Of a stretch of DNA of 64,000 nucleotides, positions 7,059 through 14,774 are shown piece by piece. Position 1 is the first letter of the stretch. Each line of letters opens with the position of its first letter. The position numbers were made by a program, and so were the translations under genes. The stretch is from Thermus aquaticus (GTDB lineage Bacteria > Deinococcota > Deinococci > Deinococcales > Thermaceae): assembly GCF_001280255.1 (NCBI RefSeq), contig NZ_LHCI01000106.1, positions 1,155,766 to 1,219,765 on the forward strand, in the 5' to 3' direction. The notes below the pieces were generated by a model, which saw only the letters and a program-made list of their open reading frames with translations, was not told the DNA's origin and did no database searches.

Positions 7059-8173
7059 GCCTCTACTTGGTCCCAGACCCGCACCTCCCGGTAGAGGGCG
7101 TCCCGCTCCACGGGGATGCGGCCCGCGCTCCGGATGATGCCCGCCAGGGCCTCCTTGGTGAGGCCCTTTGGGGTGGGGCTTCCCGCCATGTGGACGATGC
7201 GCTCCTCAATGAGGGTGCCGTCTATGTCGGTGACCCCCCAGTCCAGGGAGACCTGGGCGAGCTCGGGGGTTAAGGTGGCCCAGTAGCCCTTGATGTGGGG
7301 GAAGTTGTCCAGGTAAAGCCGGGCGATGGCCAGGTTCCTGAGATCGTCCAGGCCGGTGGTGAACTCCTTTTTGCCCAGCTCCCGGGCCAGCTGGTTGCCG
7401 TCGGGCTGGAAGGCCAGGGGGATGAAGCTCATGAAGCCCCCGGTCTCGTCCTGGAGCCGCCTCAGGCGCTCCATGTGGTCCAGGCGCTCCTCGAGGGTCT
7501 CTATGTGGCCGTAGAGCATGGTGGCGTTGGTGGGGATGCCCAGCTCGTGGGCGGTGCGGTGGACCTCAAGCCACCCCTCCGCCGAGACCTTGGCCCGGGC
7601 GATCCGCTTCCGCACCCTTTCGGCGAAGATCTCCGCCCCGCCCCCCGGCATGGCGTCCAACCCCGCCTCCTTCAGGGCCAGGAGGACCTCCTGGTAGGAC
7701 AGGCGGGCGATCTTGGAGAAGTGGTGGATCTCCGCCGCCGTCCAGGCCTTCACCTGGACCCCGGGGAAGTTCTCCTTCAGGGCCCGGACCAGGTCCAGGT
7801 AGTACTGGAAGGGCCTCTTGGGGTGGTGGCCCGCCGTCAGGTGGATCTCGGTGAGGCCCTCCTGGTAGCGGGCCTTTACCCAGGCCACGACCTCCTCCAC
7901 ATCCCAGTCCCAGGCCCCCTCCTCGCCGAAGCGCCTCTGGAAGGCGCAAAAGGTGCAGCCCACGTAGCAGATGTTGGTCTGGGAGACCCGGATGGAGTGG
8001 ACGAAGTAGGTCTTGTGGCCGTGCTTCCTTTCCCGCACCAGGTTGGCCAGGCGCATGAGGGTGGGGAGGTCCTTGGTCTCGTAGAGGACGAGGCCCTCGG
8101 CGAAGCTCAAGCGCTCGCCCGCCATGACCTTTTCGGCGATAGGGACGAGGCGGGGGTCCCGGATGCCTCTCAT
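7055..8173 (-). CDS. mqnE: aminofutalosine synthase, radical SAM enzyme
   Basis: 372 residues. The radical-SAM cluster motif CYVGCTFCAF (CxxxCxxC) lies near residue 70. The rest has the MqnE/MqnC-type barrel (HLTAGHHPKRPFQYYLDLVR, NATMLYGHIET, FIPLAFQPDGNQLA). The enzyme joins the MqnA product to S-adenosylmethionine to give 6-amino-6-deoxyfutalosine. The choice of MqnE over MqnC rests on adjacency to mqnA and the overall sequence impression. It lies 10 bp after the PIN-like gene in the same direction. Confidence 0.9.
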   Translation of the reverse strand: MRGIRDPRLVPIAEKVMAGERLSFAEGLVLYETKDLPTLMRLANLVRERKHGHKTYFVHSIRVSQTNICYVGCTFCAFQRRFGEEGAWDWDVEEVVAWVKARYQEGLTEIHLTAGHHPKRPFQYYLDLVRALKENFPGVQVKAWTAAEIHHFSKIARLSYQEVLLALKEAGLDAMPGGGAEIFAERVRKRIARAKVSAEGWLEVHRTAHELGIPTNATMLYGHIETLEERLDHMERLRRLQDETGGFMSFIPLAFQPDGNQLARELGKKEFTTGLDDLRNLAIARLYLDNFPHIKGYWATLTPELAQVSLDWGVTDIDGTLIEERIVHMAGSPTPKGLTKEALAGIIRSAGRIPVERDALYREVRVWDQVEA

Positions 8174-8183
8174 CCCCCGAAGT

Positions 8184-8846
8184 CTACTCCCCCTTCAGGC
8201 TCAGGAGTAGGGCCTCCACCTCTTTGCGGCGCCCGCCCACCGCCTTCTTCCCCAGGAGGTTCCTGAGGTAGCGGTCGGTGAGGAGGCGGTCCACGTAGGG
8301 GTAGACCGTGGCGGCCATGACGAAGTCCAGGAGGTCCGAGGGGCGGGGCTTCCGGCTTTTGTCCTTACGGCTTTCGGCCAGGAGGGTGGCGAGGAGGCGG
8401 GTAAAGGGCACCTCCCGGAGCCCGGTCCGCCTTTGGATCTCCTCCAGGGCCCAGGCCCGGGCCTCGAGGGGATCCTCGGGGAGGCCTTGCAGAAGCCCCG
8501 CAAAGGGGGAGAGGTCGGCGGGGGTCTCCCAGTCGCCCCCAGGCCAGAGGAAGTCCTCCAGGTAGAGGCCCCGCTCCTGGCGCTTGGCGATCTCCTGCCA
8601 GGGGCGGACCCAAAGCCCCCCGGAGAGGGCGGAGAAGACCTCCACGAGGGCGGGGAGGAGGTAGCCCGCCTTCTCCTTGGGCCCCCGCGCCGGGTAAAGG
8701 GTTTCTAGGACGTGGAAGGGGGAAGGGGGGGCCAGGGCCCTGCCCTTTAGCGCCAGGAAGAGCCTGCCGAAGGCCTCGTGCCCGGGTTGGCCCAGGAGGT
8801 GCTTGGCCATGCGGCTGGCGTAGTTCTGGTCCAGGTAGACGATCAC
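8184..8846 (-). CDS. PIN-like domain protein of unknown function
   Basis: 220 residues. The N-terminus MIVYLDQNYASRMA places an acidic residue (Asp6) after a beta strand, as in PIN-domain nucleases. A later stretch, SDLLDFVMAATVYPYVDRLLTD, supplies further aspartates on helix and strand positions typical of PIN-like folds. If real, it would be a metal-dependent RNase. It sits between yqhA (4-bp overlap) and mqnE (10-bp gap), an unexpected place. No antitoxin gene is adjacent. Fold assignment is by eye and moderate; function unknown. Confidence 0.6.
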   Translation of the reverse strand: MIVYLDQNYASRMAKHLLGQPGHEAFGRLFLALKGRALAPPSPFHVLETLYPARGPKEKAGYLLPALVEVFSALSGGLWVRPWQEIAKRQERGLYLEDFLWPGGDWETPADLSPFAGLLQGLPEDPLEARAWALEEIQRRTGLREVPFTRLLATLLAESRKDKSRKPRPSDLLDFVMAATVYPYVDRLLTDRYLRNLLGKKAVGGRRKEVEALLLSLKGE

Positions 8847-9286
8847 TCCTTGGCCTTGGTGAGCCAGAGGGCCCCCGCCAGCAGGGCCACGCCCCCGGCG
8901 AAGAGGAGGAAGTCCAGGGCCTCCTTGGGCTTGAAGGCCAGGGCCTTCTCAAAGAACTTCACCACCAGGATCATGACGATGACCTGGCCCAGCTTGCCCT
9001 TGAGGTCGGAAAGGCTTTCCACCCGGAGCACGCTTTCCATGGGCAGGTCCAGCTTGCGGATGAAGAGCTCAAAGAGGCCGAGGCCGAAGATGAGGAAGAC
9101 AGCAGAAAGGAGCCCCAGGTCCACCGCTCCTATCAGGCGGGTCAGGGCCTCCTCCAGGGGGCTTTGCCAGGCGGCGAGGGCCTCGAGGAGGGCGAGGTAG
9201 GCGAAGTAGACAGAGCCCAGAAGGAGCCCCGCCACCGGCATGAGGATCACCAGGCGCAGGGGGAAGAGGAAGGCTTCCGGCTGCAT
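8843..9286 (-). CDS. yqhA: YqhA family membrane protein (UPF0114)
   Basis: 147 residues with about four membrane segments: residues 8-30, 55-75, 98-115 and 125-142. Features include LIGAVDLGLLSAVFLIFGLGLFELFI and the adjacent acidic/basic stretch RKLDLPMESVLRVESLSDLK. These match the YqhA family, whose function is unknown. It begins 9 bp after the lacI stop and overlaps the PIN-like gene by 4 bp. A single lacI-yqhA-PIN-mqnE-mqnA transcript is possible. Confidence 0.85.
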   Translation of the reverse strand: MQPEAFLFPLRLVILMPVAGLLLGSVYFAYLALLEALAAWQSPLEEALTRLIGAVDLGLLSAVFLIFGLGLFELFIRKLDLPMESVLRVESLSDLKGKLGQVIVMILVVKFFEKALAFKPKEALDFLLFAGGVALLAGALWLTKAKE

Positions 9287-9295
9287 GGGGGCATT

Positions 9296-10327
9296 CTAGG
9301 GCAGGTAGGGGGCCTCGGGCGGGGTGCCGGTGGAGGCCCTCTCCACCAGGGTGGGCTCAAAGCGCACCTCCCTGGGGGGGCCTCCGTACCCCTGCATCCT
9401 CTCCAGGAGGAGCTGGGCCGCCCGGGCCCCCATGGCCTCCACCGGCTGGACGATGGTGGAAAGCCCCACCTCCTCGGCGAAGGGGTGGCCGTCAAAGCCC
9501 AGGACCCGCACCTCTTTGCCCAGGGTGAGGCCGAGCCTTTGGGCCTCCTCCAGGACCCCCAGGGCCACCTGGTCGGCCCCGGCGAAGATGTTGAGGGGGG
9601 GCGAGGCCTTTTCCAGGAAGTGCCGGAGGGCCAGGCGCCCCCCTTCCGCCGAGAGGCGGGTCACGTAGAGGTGGCCCTCCGGGAAGGGCCGCCTGGCCTC
9701 CTTAATGGCCTCCAGAAACCCCGCCATGCGTTCGCTGAAGACCGTGTGCCGGAAGGCCCGGTCCGGCTCCTCCTCCACCTTGATGGCGAAGATGCTGCCG
9801 GGAAAACGGGCCAGGTAGGCCCCGGCCAGCCGCCCCCCCAGGCGGTTGTCCAGGTAGACGGAGTCGTACCGGGGGTTTCTGGCGTCCACCAGGACCACCG
9901 GCCTTTCCGTGGGCAGGCGCCCTTCCCCGAAGAGCTCGGTGAGGTCGTAGGAGGCCAGGATCAGGCCGTCGGTGAGGAAGGCCAGGGTGGTGCTCTCCAG
10001 GTATCGCTTGAGCCGGGCCTGGGAGAGGATGGGGAAGAGGGCCAGGTCGTAGCGCTTCTCCAGGAGGACGCTCTCAATGCCCTCAATGAGCCTGCGGTAG
10101 AACTCCGTGGCCACGAAGGGAAGGAGGACGGAGACCGTGTAGCTCCGCCCCCCGGCGATCCTGCGGGCGTGGGGGTTGGGGGTGTAGCCCAGCTCCTCCA
10201 TGGCCCTCAGGACCCGGGCCCGGGTTTCGGGCCGCACGGCGGGGTGGTTGTTGAGGACCCGGCTCACCGTGCCCAGGCCCACCCCGGCGCGGGCGGCCAC
10301 CTCGTGGATGGTAGGTTTCTTCTTCAT
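9296..10327 (-). CDS. LacI-family transcriptional regulator
   Basis: 343 residues from ATG 10327. The helix-turn-helix is at the very N-terminus (PTIHEVAARAGVGLGTVSRV), followed by the hinge region and a sugar-binding-protein-like effector domain (SYTVSVLLPF to the C-terminus). I chose this start because it begins the HTH and lies downstream of promoter TTGCAA-17-TATCCT; the frame is open farther upstream. A palindrome TGGAA-AC-TTCCA (10347-10358) lies between the -10 and the start, suggesting autoregulation. The ligand is unknown and no sugar-utilisation genes are adjacent. Confidence 0.9.
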   Translation of the reverse strand: MKKKPTIHEVAARAGVGLGTVSRVLNNHPAVRPETRARVLRAMEELGYTPNPHARRIAGGRSYTVSVLLPFVATEFYRRLIEGIESVLLEKRYDLALFPILSQARLKRYLESTTLAFLTDGLILASYDLTELFGEGRLPTERPVVLVDARNPRYDSVYLDNRLGGRLAGAYLARFPGSIFAIKVEEEPDRAFRHTVFSERMAGFLEAIKEARRPFPEGHLYVTRLSAEGGRLALRHFLEKASPPLNIFAGADQVALGVLEEAQRLGLTLGKEVRVLGFDGHPFAEEVGLSTIVQPVEAMGARAAQLLLERMQGYGGPPREVRFEPTLVERASTGTPPEAPYLP

Positions 10328-10346
10328 GGCTTGTGGAAGGGCTTCA

Positions 10347-10392
10347 TGGAAACTTCCACCCTCAGGATAGGGCAAAGGGCTCCCTTTTGCAA
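10347..10392 (-). promoter_or_regulatory. lacI promoter and candidate LacI operator
   Basis: Minus-strand -35 TTGCAA (10387-10392), 17-bp spacer, -10 TATCCT (10364-10369). A near-palindrome TGGAAACTTCCA (10347-10358) lies around +6 to +17. Its position could block both lacI and the divergent plsY-like gene that starts at 10403. Confidence 0.65.
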
Positions 10393-10402
10393 GAATGGGG
10401 GC

Positions 10403-10936
10403 GTGGGTTACGTTCTTCTGGCCTACCTCCTGGGCTCTTTGGTGGGGGGGCTCCTCTTCTTCCCCCAGGTCCGGCAAAAGGACCTCCCCGGGGGCTCGGG
10501 GGTCTTCCGGCAAAAGGGCCCCCTGGCCGCGCTCATGGTGGTCCTCTTTGACGTGGGGAAGGGGGTTCTGGCCGCTCTCCTCACCCCCGAGGCTTGGCGG
10601 CCCCTTGCGGCGGGGGCGGTGGTGGCGGGCCACAACTGGCCCCTTTTCTTCCGCTTCCGGGGCGGGGGAGGGATCGCCCCATCCCTGGGCTTCTTCCTCT
10701 TCTGGTACCCCCAGACGACCCTTCTTGCGGCGGGGCTCGGCCTTCTGGTGGCCGGGCTCTACCACGCCCTCTACTGGGGCAGGAGTCGGCGTGGGGTCTA
10801 CCCCATCCCCTTCGGGGCCATCTTCGGCTACCTGGCCCTCCTCTTCTTGCTCCCGGGCGAGGGCCGGCTGGGGGCCCTCCTTTCGGCCCTGGCCGTGGGC
10901 CTGAGGGGCCTGCAAATCCTTAGGGGAAGATGGTAG
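10403..10936 (+). CDS. PlsY-like glycerol-3-phosphate acyltransferase, degenerate motifs
   Basis: 177 residues with about five membrane helices. It begins at GTG 10403, the first start before the hydrophobic N-terminus (GYVLLAYLLGSLVGG). PlsY motif 1 is reduced to LPGGSGVFRQKG and lacks the usual GxTN. Motif 2 is GHNWPLFFRFRGGGGIAP, with Gly replacing the conserved Lys of GGKG. Motif 3 is only partly kept. PlsY transfers acyl groups from acyl-phosphate to glycerol 3-phosphate. With these changes this copy may be inactive or act on another acceptor. It is 9 bp before the FAH gene. Confidence 0.7.
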   Translation: MGYVLLAYLLGSLVGGLLFFPQVRQKDLPGGSGVFRQKGPLAALMVVLFDVGKGVLAALLTPEAWRPLAAGAVVAGHNWPLFFRFRGGGGIAPSLGFFLFWYPQTTLLAAGLGLLVAGLYHALYWGRSRRGVYPIPFGAIFGYLALLFLLPGEGRLGALLSALAVGLRGLQILRGRW

Positions 10937-10945
10937 CTTTAGGGC

Positions 10946-11740
10946 ATGAAGGTCCTGCGTTTCAACGAGGGCCGATGGGGCGTTTTGGAAGGCGAGCTGG
11001 TTTTGGAGACGGACGGGCCCGGAGGGAACCCCACGGGGCGGAGGTACGACCTGGCCTCGGTGCGCCTTCTGGTGCCCGCCACCCCTAGCAAGATCGTCTG
11101 CGTGGGGCGAAACTACAAGGAGCACATCCGGGAGATGGGCCACAGCTTCGGGGAGGACCTGCCCAAGGAGCCCGGCCTCTTCCTGAAGGCCCCCAACGCC
11201 CTGGCCCACCCGGGGAACCCCAAGGACCCCTGGAACACCGGGGACGCCGTGCCCTACCCCCACTTCACCCAGGAGCTCCACTACGAGGGGGAGCTGGCGG
11301 TGGTGGTGGGAGACCGGATGCGGAACGTCCCGCCTGAGCGGGCCCTGGACCACGTCCTGGGGTACACCATCGCCGTGGACATCACCGCCCGCGATGCCCA
11401 GAAGCAGGACCTGCAGTGGGTCCGGGCCAAGAGCGCCGACAAGTTCCTGCCCCTCGGGCCCTGGGTGGAGACCGACCTGGACCCCTCCAACACCTGGGTC
11501 CGCACCTACGTCAACGACGAGCTCCGCCAGGAGGGGCACACCTCGGCCATGATCTTCAGCGTGGCGGAGATCCTGGCTTACATCTCCAGCTTCATGACCC
11601 TCGAGCCCCTGGACGTGGTCCTCACCGGCACGCCCTCCGGGGTTGGGGCCTTAAACCCCGGCGACCGCATTGAGGTGGCCGTGGAGGGCATCGGTACCCT
11701 GCACACCCGCATCGGGCCCAAGGAGGCGAGGCCGTGGTGA
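10946..11740 (+). CDS. fumarylacetoacetate hydrolase (FAH) family protein
   Basis: 264 residues. The FAH fold is marked by [17 protein letters not shown], the metal-binding [11 protein letters not shown] (Glu residues) with a later Asp (VDITARD), and [15 protein letters not shown]. Family members are Mg-dependent hydrolases, isomerases or decarboxylases of 2-oxo or dioxo acids. An HHED-type or acylpyruvase role is possible but cannot be chosen from sequence alone. It overlaps the MBL gene by 7 bp (GTGGTGA). I recall a solved T. thermophilus structure for a close homologue. Confidence 0.88.
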   Translation: MKVLRFNEGRWGVLEGELVLETDGPGGNPTGRRYDLASVRLLVPATPSKIVCVGRNYKEHIREMGHSFGEDLPKEPGLFLKAPNALAHPGNPKDPWNTGDAVPYPHFTQELHYEGELAVVVGDRMRNVPPERALDHVLGYTIAVDITARDAQKQDLQWVRAKSADKFLPLGPWVETDLDPSNTWVRTYVNDELRQEGHTSAMIFSVAEILAYISSFMTLEPLDVVLTGTPSGVGALNPGDRIEVAVEGIGTLHTRIGPKEARPW

Positions 11741-12633
11741 AGGTCCTGGACCTCCGCTTCCAGGGGGTGGAGCGGGTCATCGCCAGCTTCCTCCTGGAGT
11801 CCAAAGAGGGGCCCATCCTCATAGAGACCGGGCCCGAGAGCGCCTACGCCCGGCTGGTGGCGGCTCTGGAGGAGGCGGGCTATGCCCCCGAGGAGGTGCG
11901 CCACGTCTTCGTGACCCACATCCACCTGGACCACGCCGGGGCGGCCTGGCGCCTGGCGGAGGGGGGGGCCACGGTCTACGTCCACCCCAAGGGGGCGCCC
12001 CACCTGGTGGACCCCTCCCGGCTCCTGGAGTCGGCCAGGCGCATCTACGGGGAGATGCTTAAGCCCCTTTGGGGGGAGCTTCGGGGGATCCCCGAGGCGC
12101 GGGTGCGGGCCTTAGGGGACGGGGAGGTGGTGGAGGTGGGGGGCCTTCGGGTCCAGGCCCTGGAGACCCTGGGCCACGCAAGCCACCACCACGCCTACCT
12201 GGTGGAGGGGGTGGTCTTCGCCGGGGACATCGCCGGGGTGCGCATCGCCCCCGGGCCCGTTCTGCCCCCCACGCCGCCCCCGGACATCCACCTGGAAAGC
12301 TGGTACGCCTCCATAGATCGCCTCCTGGCCCTGAGGCCCGAGGCCCTCTACCTCACCCACTTCGGGGCCTACGAGGACGTGGAGGCCCACCTCCTGGCCC
12401 TGAGGGAGGCCCTCGAGGCCTGGGCGGGCTGGGTCTTAAACCGCCTCAAGGAGGGGCTTTCCCCGGAGGAGATGACCCGGCGCTTTGAGGCCTACGTGAG
12501 GGAGGGCCTGGCCAGGGCCGGGTTGGACGAGGCGGGGATGCGCCTCTACGAGCTGGCCGACCCTCCCTTCATGAACCTCCAGGGCCTGGTGCGCTACTGG
12601 CAGAAGCACCACCCCGAGGCCTTGGGAGGCTAG
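11734..12633 (+). CDS. metallo-beta-lactamase-fold hydrolase
   Basis: 299 residues. The metal-site signature THIHLDHAG is at about residues 61-69. Further metal ligands follow: the [11 protein letters not shown] His residues, VFAGDIAG (Asp) and YLTHFG (His). A C-terminal helical extension of about 75 residues resembles MBL hydrolases of the glyoxalase II/thioesterase type. Start GTG 11734 has SD AAGGAGG 7 bp upstream, and the next codon is also GTG (11737). It is coupled to the FAH gene and directly followed by purN. Substrate unknown. Confidence 0.85.
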   Translation: MVKVLDLRFQGVERVIASFLLESKEGPILIETGPESAYARLVAALEEAGYAPEEVRHVFVTHIHLDHAGAAWRLAEGGATVYVHPKGAPHLVDPSRLLESARRIYGEMLKPLWGELRGIPEARVRALGDGEVVEVGGLRVQALETLGHASHHHAYLVEGVVFAGDIAGVRIAPGPVLPPTPPPDIHLESWYASIDRLLALRPEALYLTHFGAYEDVEAHLLALREALEAWAGWVLNRLKEGLSPEEMTRRFEAYVREGLARAGLDEAGMRLYELADPPFMNLQGLVRYWQKHHPEALGG

Positions 12634-13524
12634 ATGGGGCCTTTTCCCCTAGGCCGCCCGGCCCGCCTGGCCGTCTTGGCCTCGGGCCGGGGGACCAACC
12701 TGGAAGCCCTCATGGAGGCCTTTCCCCCGGGGAACCCCCTAGGGGAGGTGGTCCTGGTGGTCTCGGACAACCCCGAGGCCTTGGCCCTGGAGCGGGCGAA
12801 AAGGCGCGGGGTGGAGGCGGTGGCCCTCCCCTGGCGGGGGCGGCGGGCCTTTGAGGGGGAGGCCCTGGACCTCCTGGAGGCGCGGCGGGTGGACCTCGTC
12901 CTCCTCGCTGGTTTCATGCGCCTTCTCTCCCCCCGCTTCGTGGAGCCCTGGTACGGCCGCCTCCTCAACATCCACCCCTCCCTCCTCCCCGACTTCCCCG
13001 GCCTAAGGGTCCACCAGCGGGTCCTGGAGGCGGGGGAGAAGGAGACGGGCTCCACGGTCCACTTCGTGGACCAGGGCATGGACACCGGGCCCATCCTCCT
13101 CCAGGGGCGGGTGCCCGTCCTCCCCGGGGACACCCCCGAGGTCCTGGAGGCCCGGGTCCTCCGCCTGGAGCACCGCCTTTACCCGAGGGCGGTGCGCCTC
13201 CTCCTCCTGGGCCTGGCCTTTCCCCCGCCCGAGGGCCTGGAGGGCCTTTTGGGGGAGGAGGCGGCCCGGCTTTTCCAGGGGCTTTCCCCCAAGGAAAGGC
13301 CCCTTCACCTCCGCGTCTGGGCCCTCCTTCGCGCCTGGGGCATGGAGGACCTGGCGGGGCCCGCCTTTTTGGGCCGGGCGGGGGCCTGGGGCCGGGGAGC
13401 CTTCCTCGCCGCCCACCTCCTGGCCGAGGACCACCCGGCCCTTCGGGCCGAGCTCCTTGAGCTTCCCGAGGAGGTGAGGGAAAAGGCCCTGGCGGCCTTG
13501 GCCCTGGTAGAATCCCCTTCATGA
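12634..13524 (+). CDS. purN: phosphoribosylglycinamide formyltransferase with C-terminal extension
   Basis: 296 residues. The first ~205 are PurN: LASGRGTNLEAL, LAGFMRLLSPRF, NIHPSLLPDFPG (catalytic-type Asn/His) and HFVDQGMDTGPIL (Asp). PurN transfers a formyl group from 10-formyl-THF to GAR in purine synthesis. The remaining ~90 residues (from about GLAFPPPEGLEGLLG) are helical, Leu/Glu/Arg-rich, and not part of the usual ~200-residue enzyme. The ATG follows the MBL stop directly, and the end overlaps purD by 4 bp. Confidence 0.93.
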   Translation: MGPFPLGRPARLAVLASGRGTNLEALMEAFPPGNPLGEVVLVVSDNPEALALERAKRRGVEAVALPWRGRRAFEGEALDLLEARRVDLVLLAGFMRLLSPRFVEPWYGRLLNIHPSLLPDFPGLRVHQRVLEAGEKETGSTVHFVDQGMDTGPILLQGRVPVLPGDTPEVLEARVLRLEHRLYPRAVRLLLLGLAFPPPEGLEGLLGEEAARLFQGLSPKERPLHLRVWALLRAWGMEDLAGPAFLGRAGAWGRGAFLAAHLLAEDHPALRAELLELPEEVREKALAALALVESPS

Positions 13525-14774
13525 AGGTCCTGGTGGTGGGAAGCGGGGGGCGGGAGCACGCCCTTCTCTGGAAGGCGGCGCAAAGCCCTCTGGTGGAGCG
13601 CCTTTACGCCGCCCCCGGCAACGCCGGGATGGAGGCTTTGGCGGAGCGCGTCCCCTGGAACGGGGAGGTGGAGGCCCTGGCGGACTGGGCCCTCGAGGCG
13701 GGCATAGACCTCACCCTGGTGGGCCCTGAGGCCCCCCTGGTGGAGGGGATCGCCGACGCCTTTTGGGAGCGGGGCCTCAAGGTCTTCGGCCCCACCCAGA
13801 AGGCGGCCATGATTGAGGGCTCCAAGGCTTTCGCCAAGAGCCTCATGGAGCGCTACGGCATCCCCACGGCCCGCTACCGAACCTTCCAGGACCCCCTCCT
13901 GGCCCTGGAGTACCTGGAGGAGGTGGGGGTGCCCATCGTGGTCAAGGACTCGGGGCTGGCGGCGGGCAAGGGGGTCACCGTGGCCTTTGACCTCCACACC
14001 GCCAAGCAGGCCGTGGCCAACATCCTGAACCGGGCCGAGGGGGGCGAGGTGGTGATAGAGGAGTACCTGGAGGGCGAGGAGGCCACGGTCCTGGCCCTCA
14101 CCGACGGAAAGACCGTCCTCCCCCTCCTCCCCTCCCAGGACCACAAGCGCCTCCTGGACGGGGACCAGGGCCCTATGACCGGGGGGATGGGGGCGGTGGC
14201 CCCCTACCCCATGGACGGGGCCACCCTAAGGCGGGTGGAGGAGGAGATCCTCTGGCCCCTCGTCCGGGGGCTGGAGGCCGAGGGGGTGGTCTACCGGGGG
14301 GTGATCTACGCCGGCCTCATGCTCACCCGGGAAGGCCCCAAGGTGCTGGAGTTCAACGCCCGCTTCGGCGACCCCGAGGCCCAGGCCGTCTTGCCCCTTC
14401 TCCAAAGCGACCTGGTGGAGCTGGCCCTGAAGGTGGCCGAGGGGAGGCTTCAGGGCACCCGGCTTTCCTGGCGGGAGGGGGCCGCCGCCTGCGTGGTCCT
14501 GGCCGCCCCCGGCTACCCGGAAAACCCCAGGAAGGGGATCCCCCTCCACCTCCCCGAGCCCCCGGAAGGGGTCTTGGTCTTCCACGCCGGGACCCGGCGG
14601 GAAGGGGGCAGGCTCGTGAGCGCCGGGGGGCGGGTCCTAAACGTGGTGGGCCTGGGGAAGGACCTGAAGGAGGCCCTGGAGCGGGCCTACGCCTTCATCC
14701 CCCGGGTGGGCTTCCCCGGGGCGGTCTACCGGCGGGACATCGGCCGGAAGGCCCTGGCCCGCTTCAGTACTTGA
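13521..14774 (+). CDS. purD: phosphoribosylamine--glycine ligase (GAR synthetase)
   Basis: 417 residues, normal length. ATP-grasp features: VVGSGGREHALLWK at the N-terminus, VGPEAPLVEGIADAF, KDSGLAAGKGV, PLLPSQDHKRLLDGDQGP, TGGMGAVAPYP and EFNARFGDPEAQA. It makes GAR from phosphoribosylamine and glycine, the step just before PurN. It is coupled to purN by a 4-bp overlap. Its 3' end overlaps the convergent exonuclease-fusion gene by 11 bp. Confidence 0.96.
   Translation: MKVLVVGSGGREHALLWKAAQSPLVERLYAAPGNAGMEALAERVPWNGEVEALADWALEAGIDLTLVGPEAPLVEGIADAFWERGLKVFGPTQKAAMIEGSKAFAKSLMERYGIPTARYRTFQDPLLALEYLEEVGVPIVVKDSGLAAGKGVTVAFDLHTAKQAVANILNRAEGGEVVIEEYLEGEEATVLALTDGKTVLPLLPSQDHKRLLDGDQGPMTGGMGAVAPYPMDGATLRRVEEEILWPLVRGLEAEGVVYRGVIYAGLMLTREGPKVLEFNARFGDPEAQAVLPLLQSDLVELALKVAEGRLQGTRLSWREGAAACVVLAAPGYPENPRKGIPLHLPEPPEGVLVFHAGTRREGGRLVSAGGRVLNVVGLGKDLKEALERAYAFIPRVGFPGAVYRRDIGRKALARFST

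Noticed and set aside
10328-11539. Extension of the LacI frame to 747 residues
   Set aside because: The frame is open but reads antisense through plsY and FAH. The HTH begins at ATG 10327 and a promoter lies just upstream.
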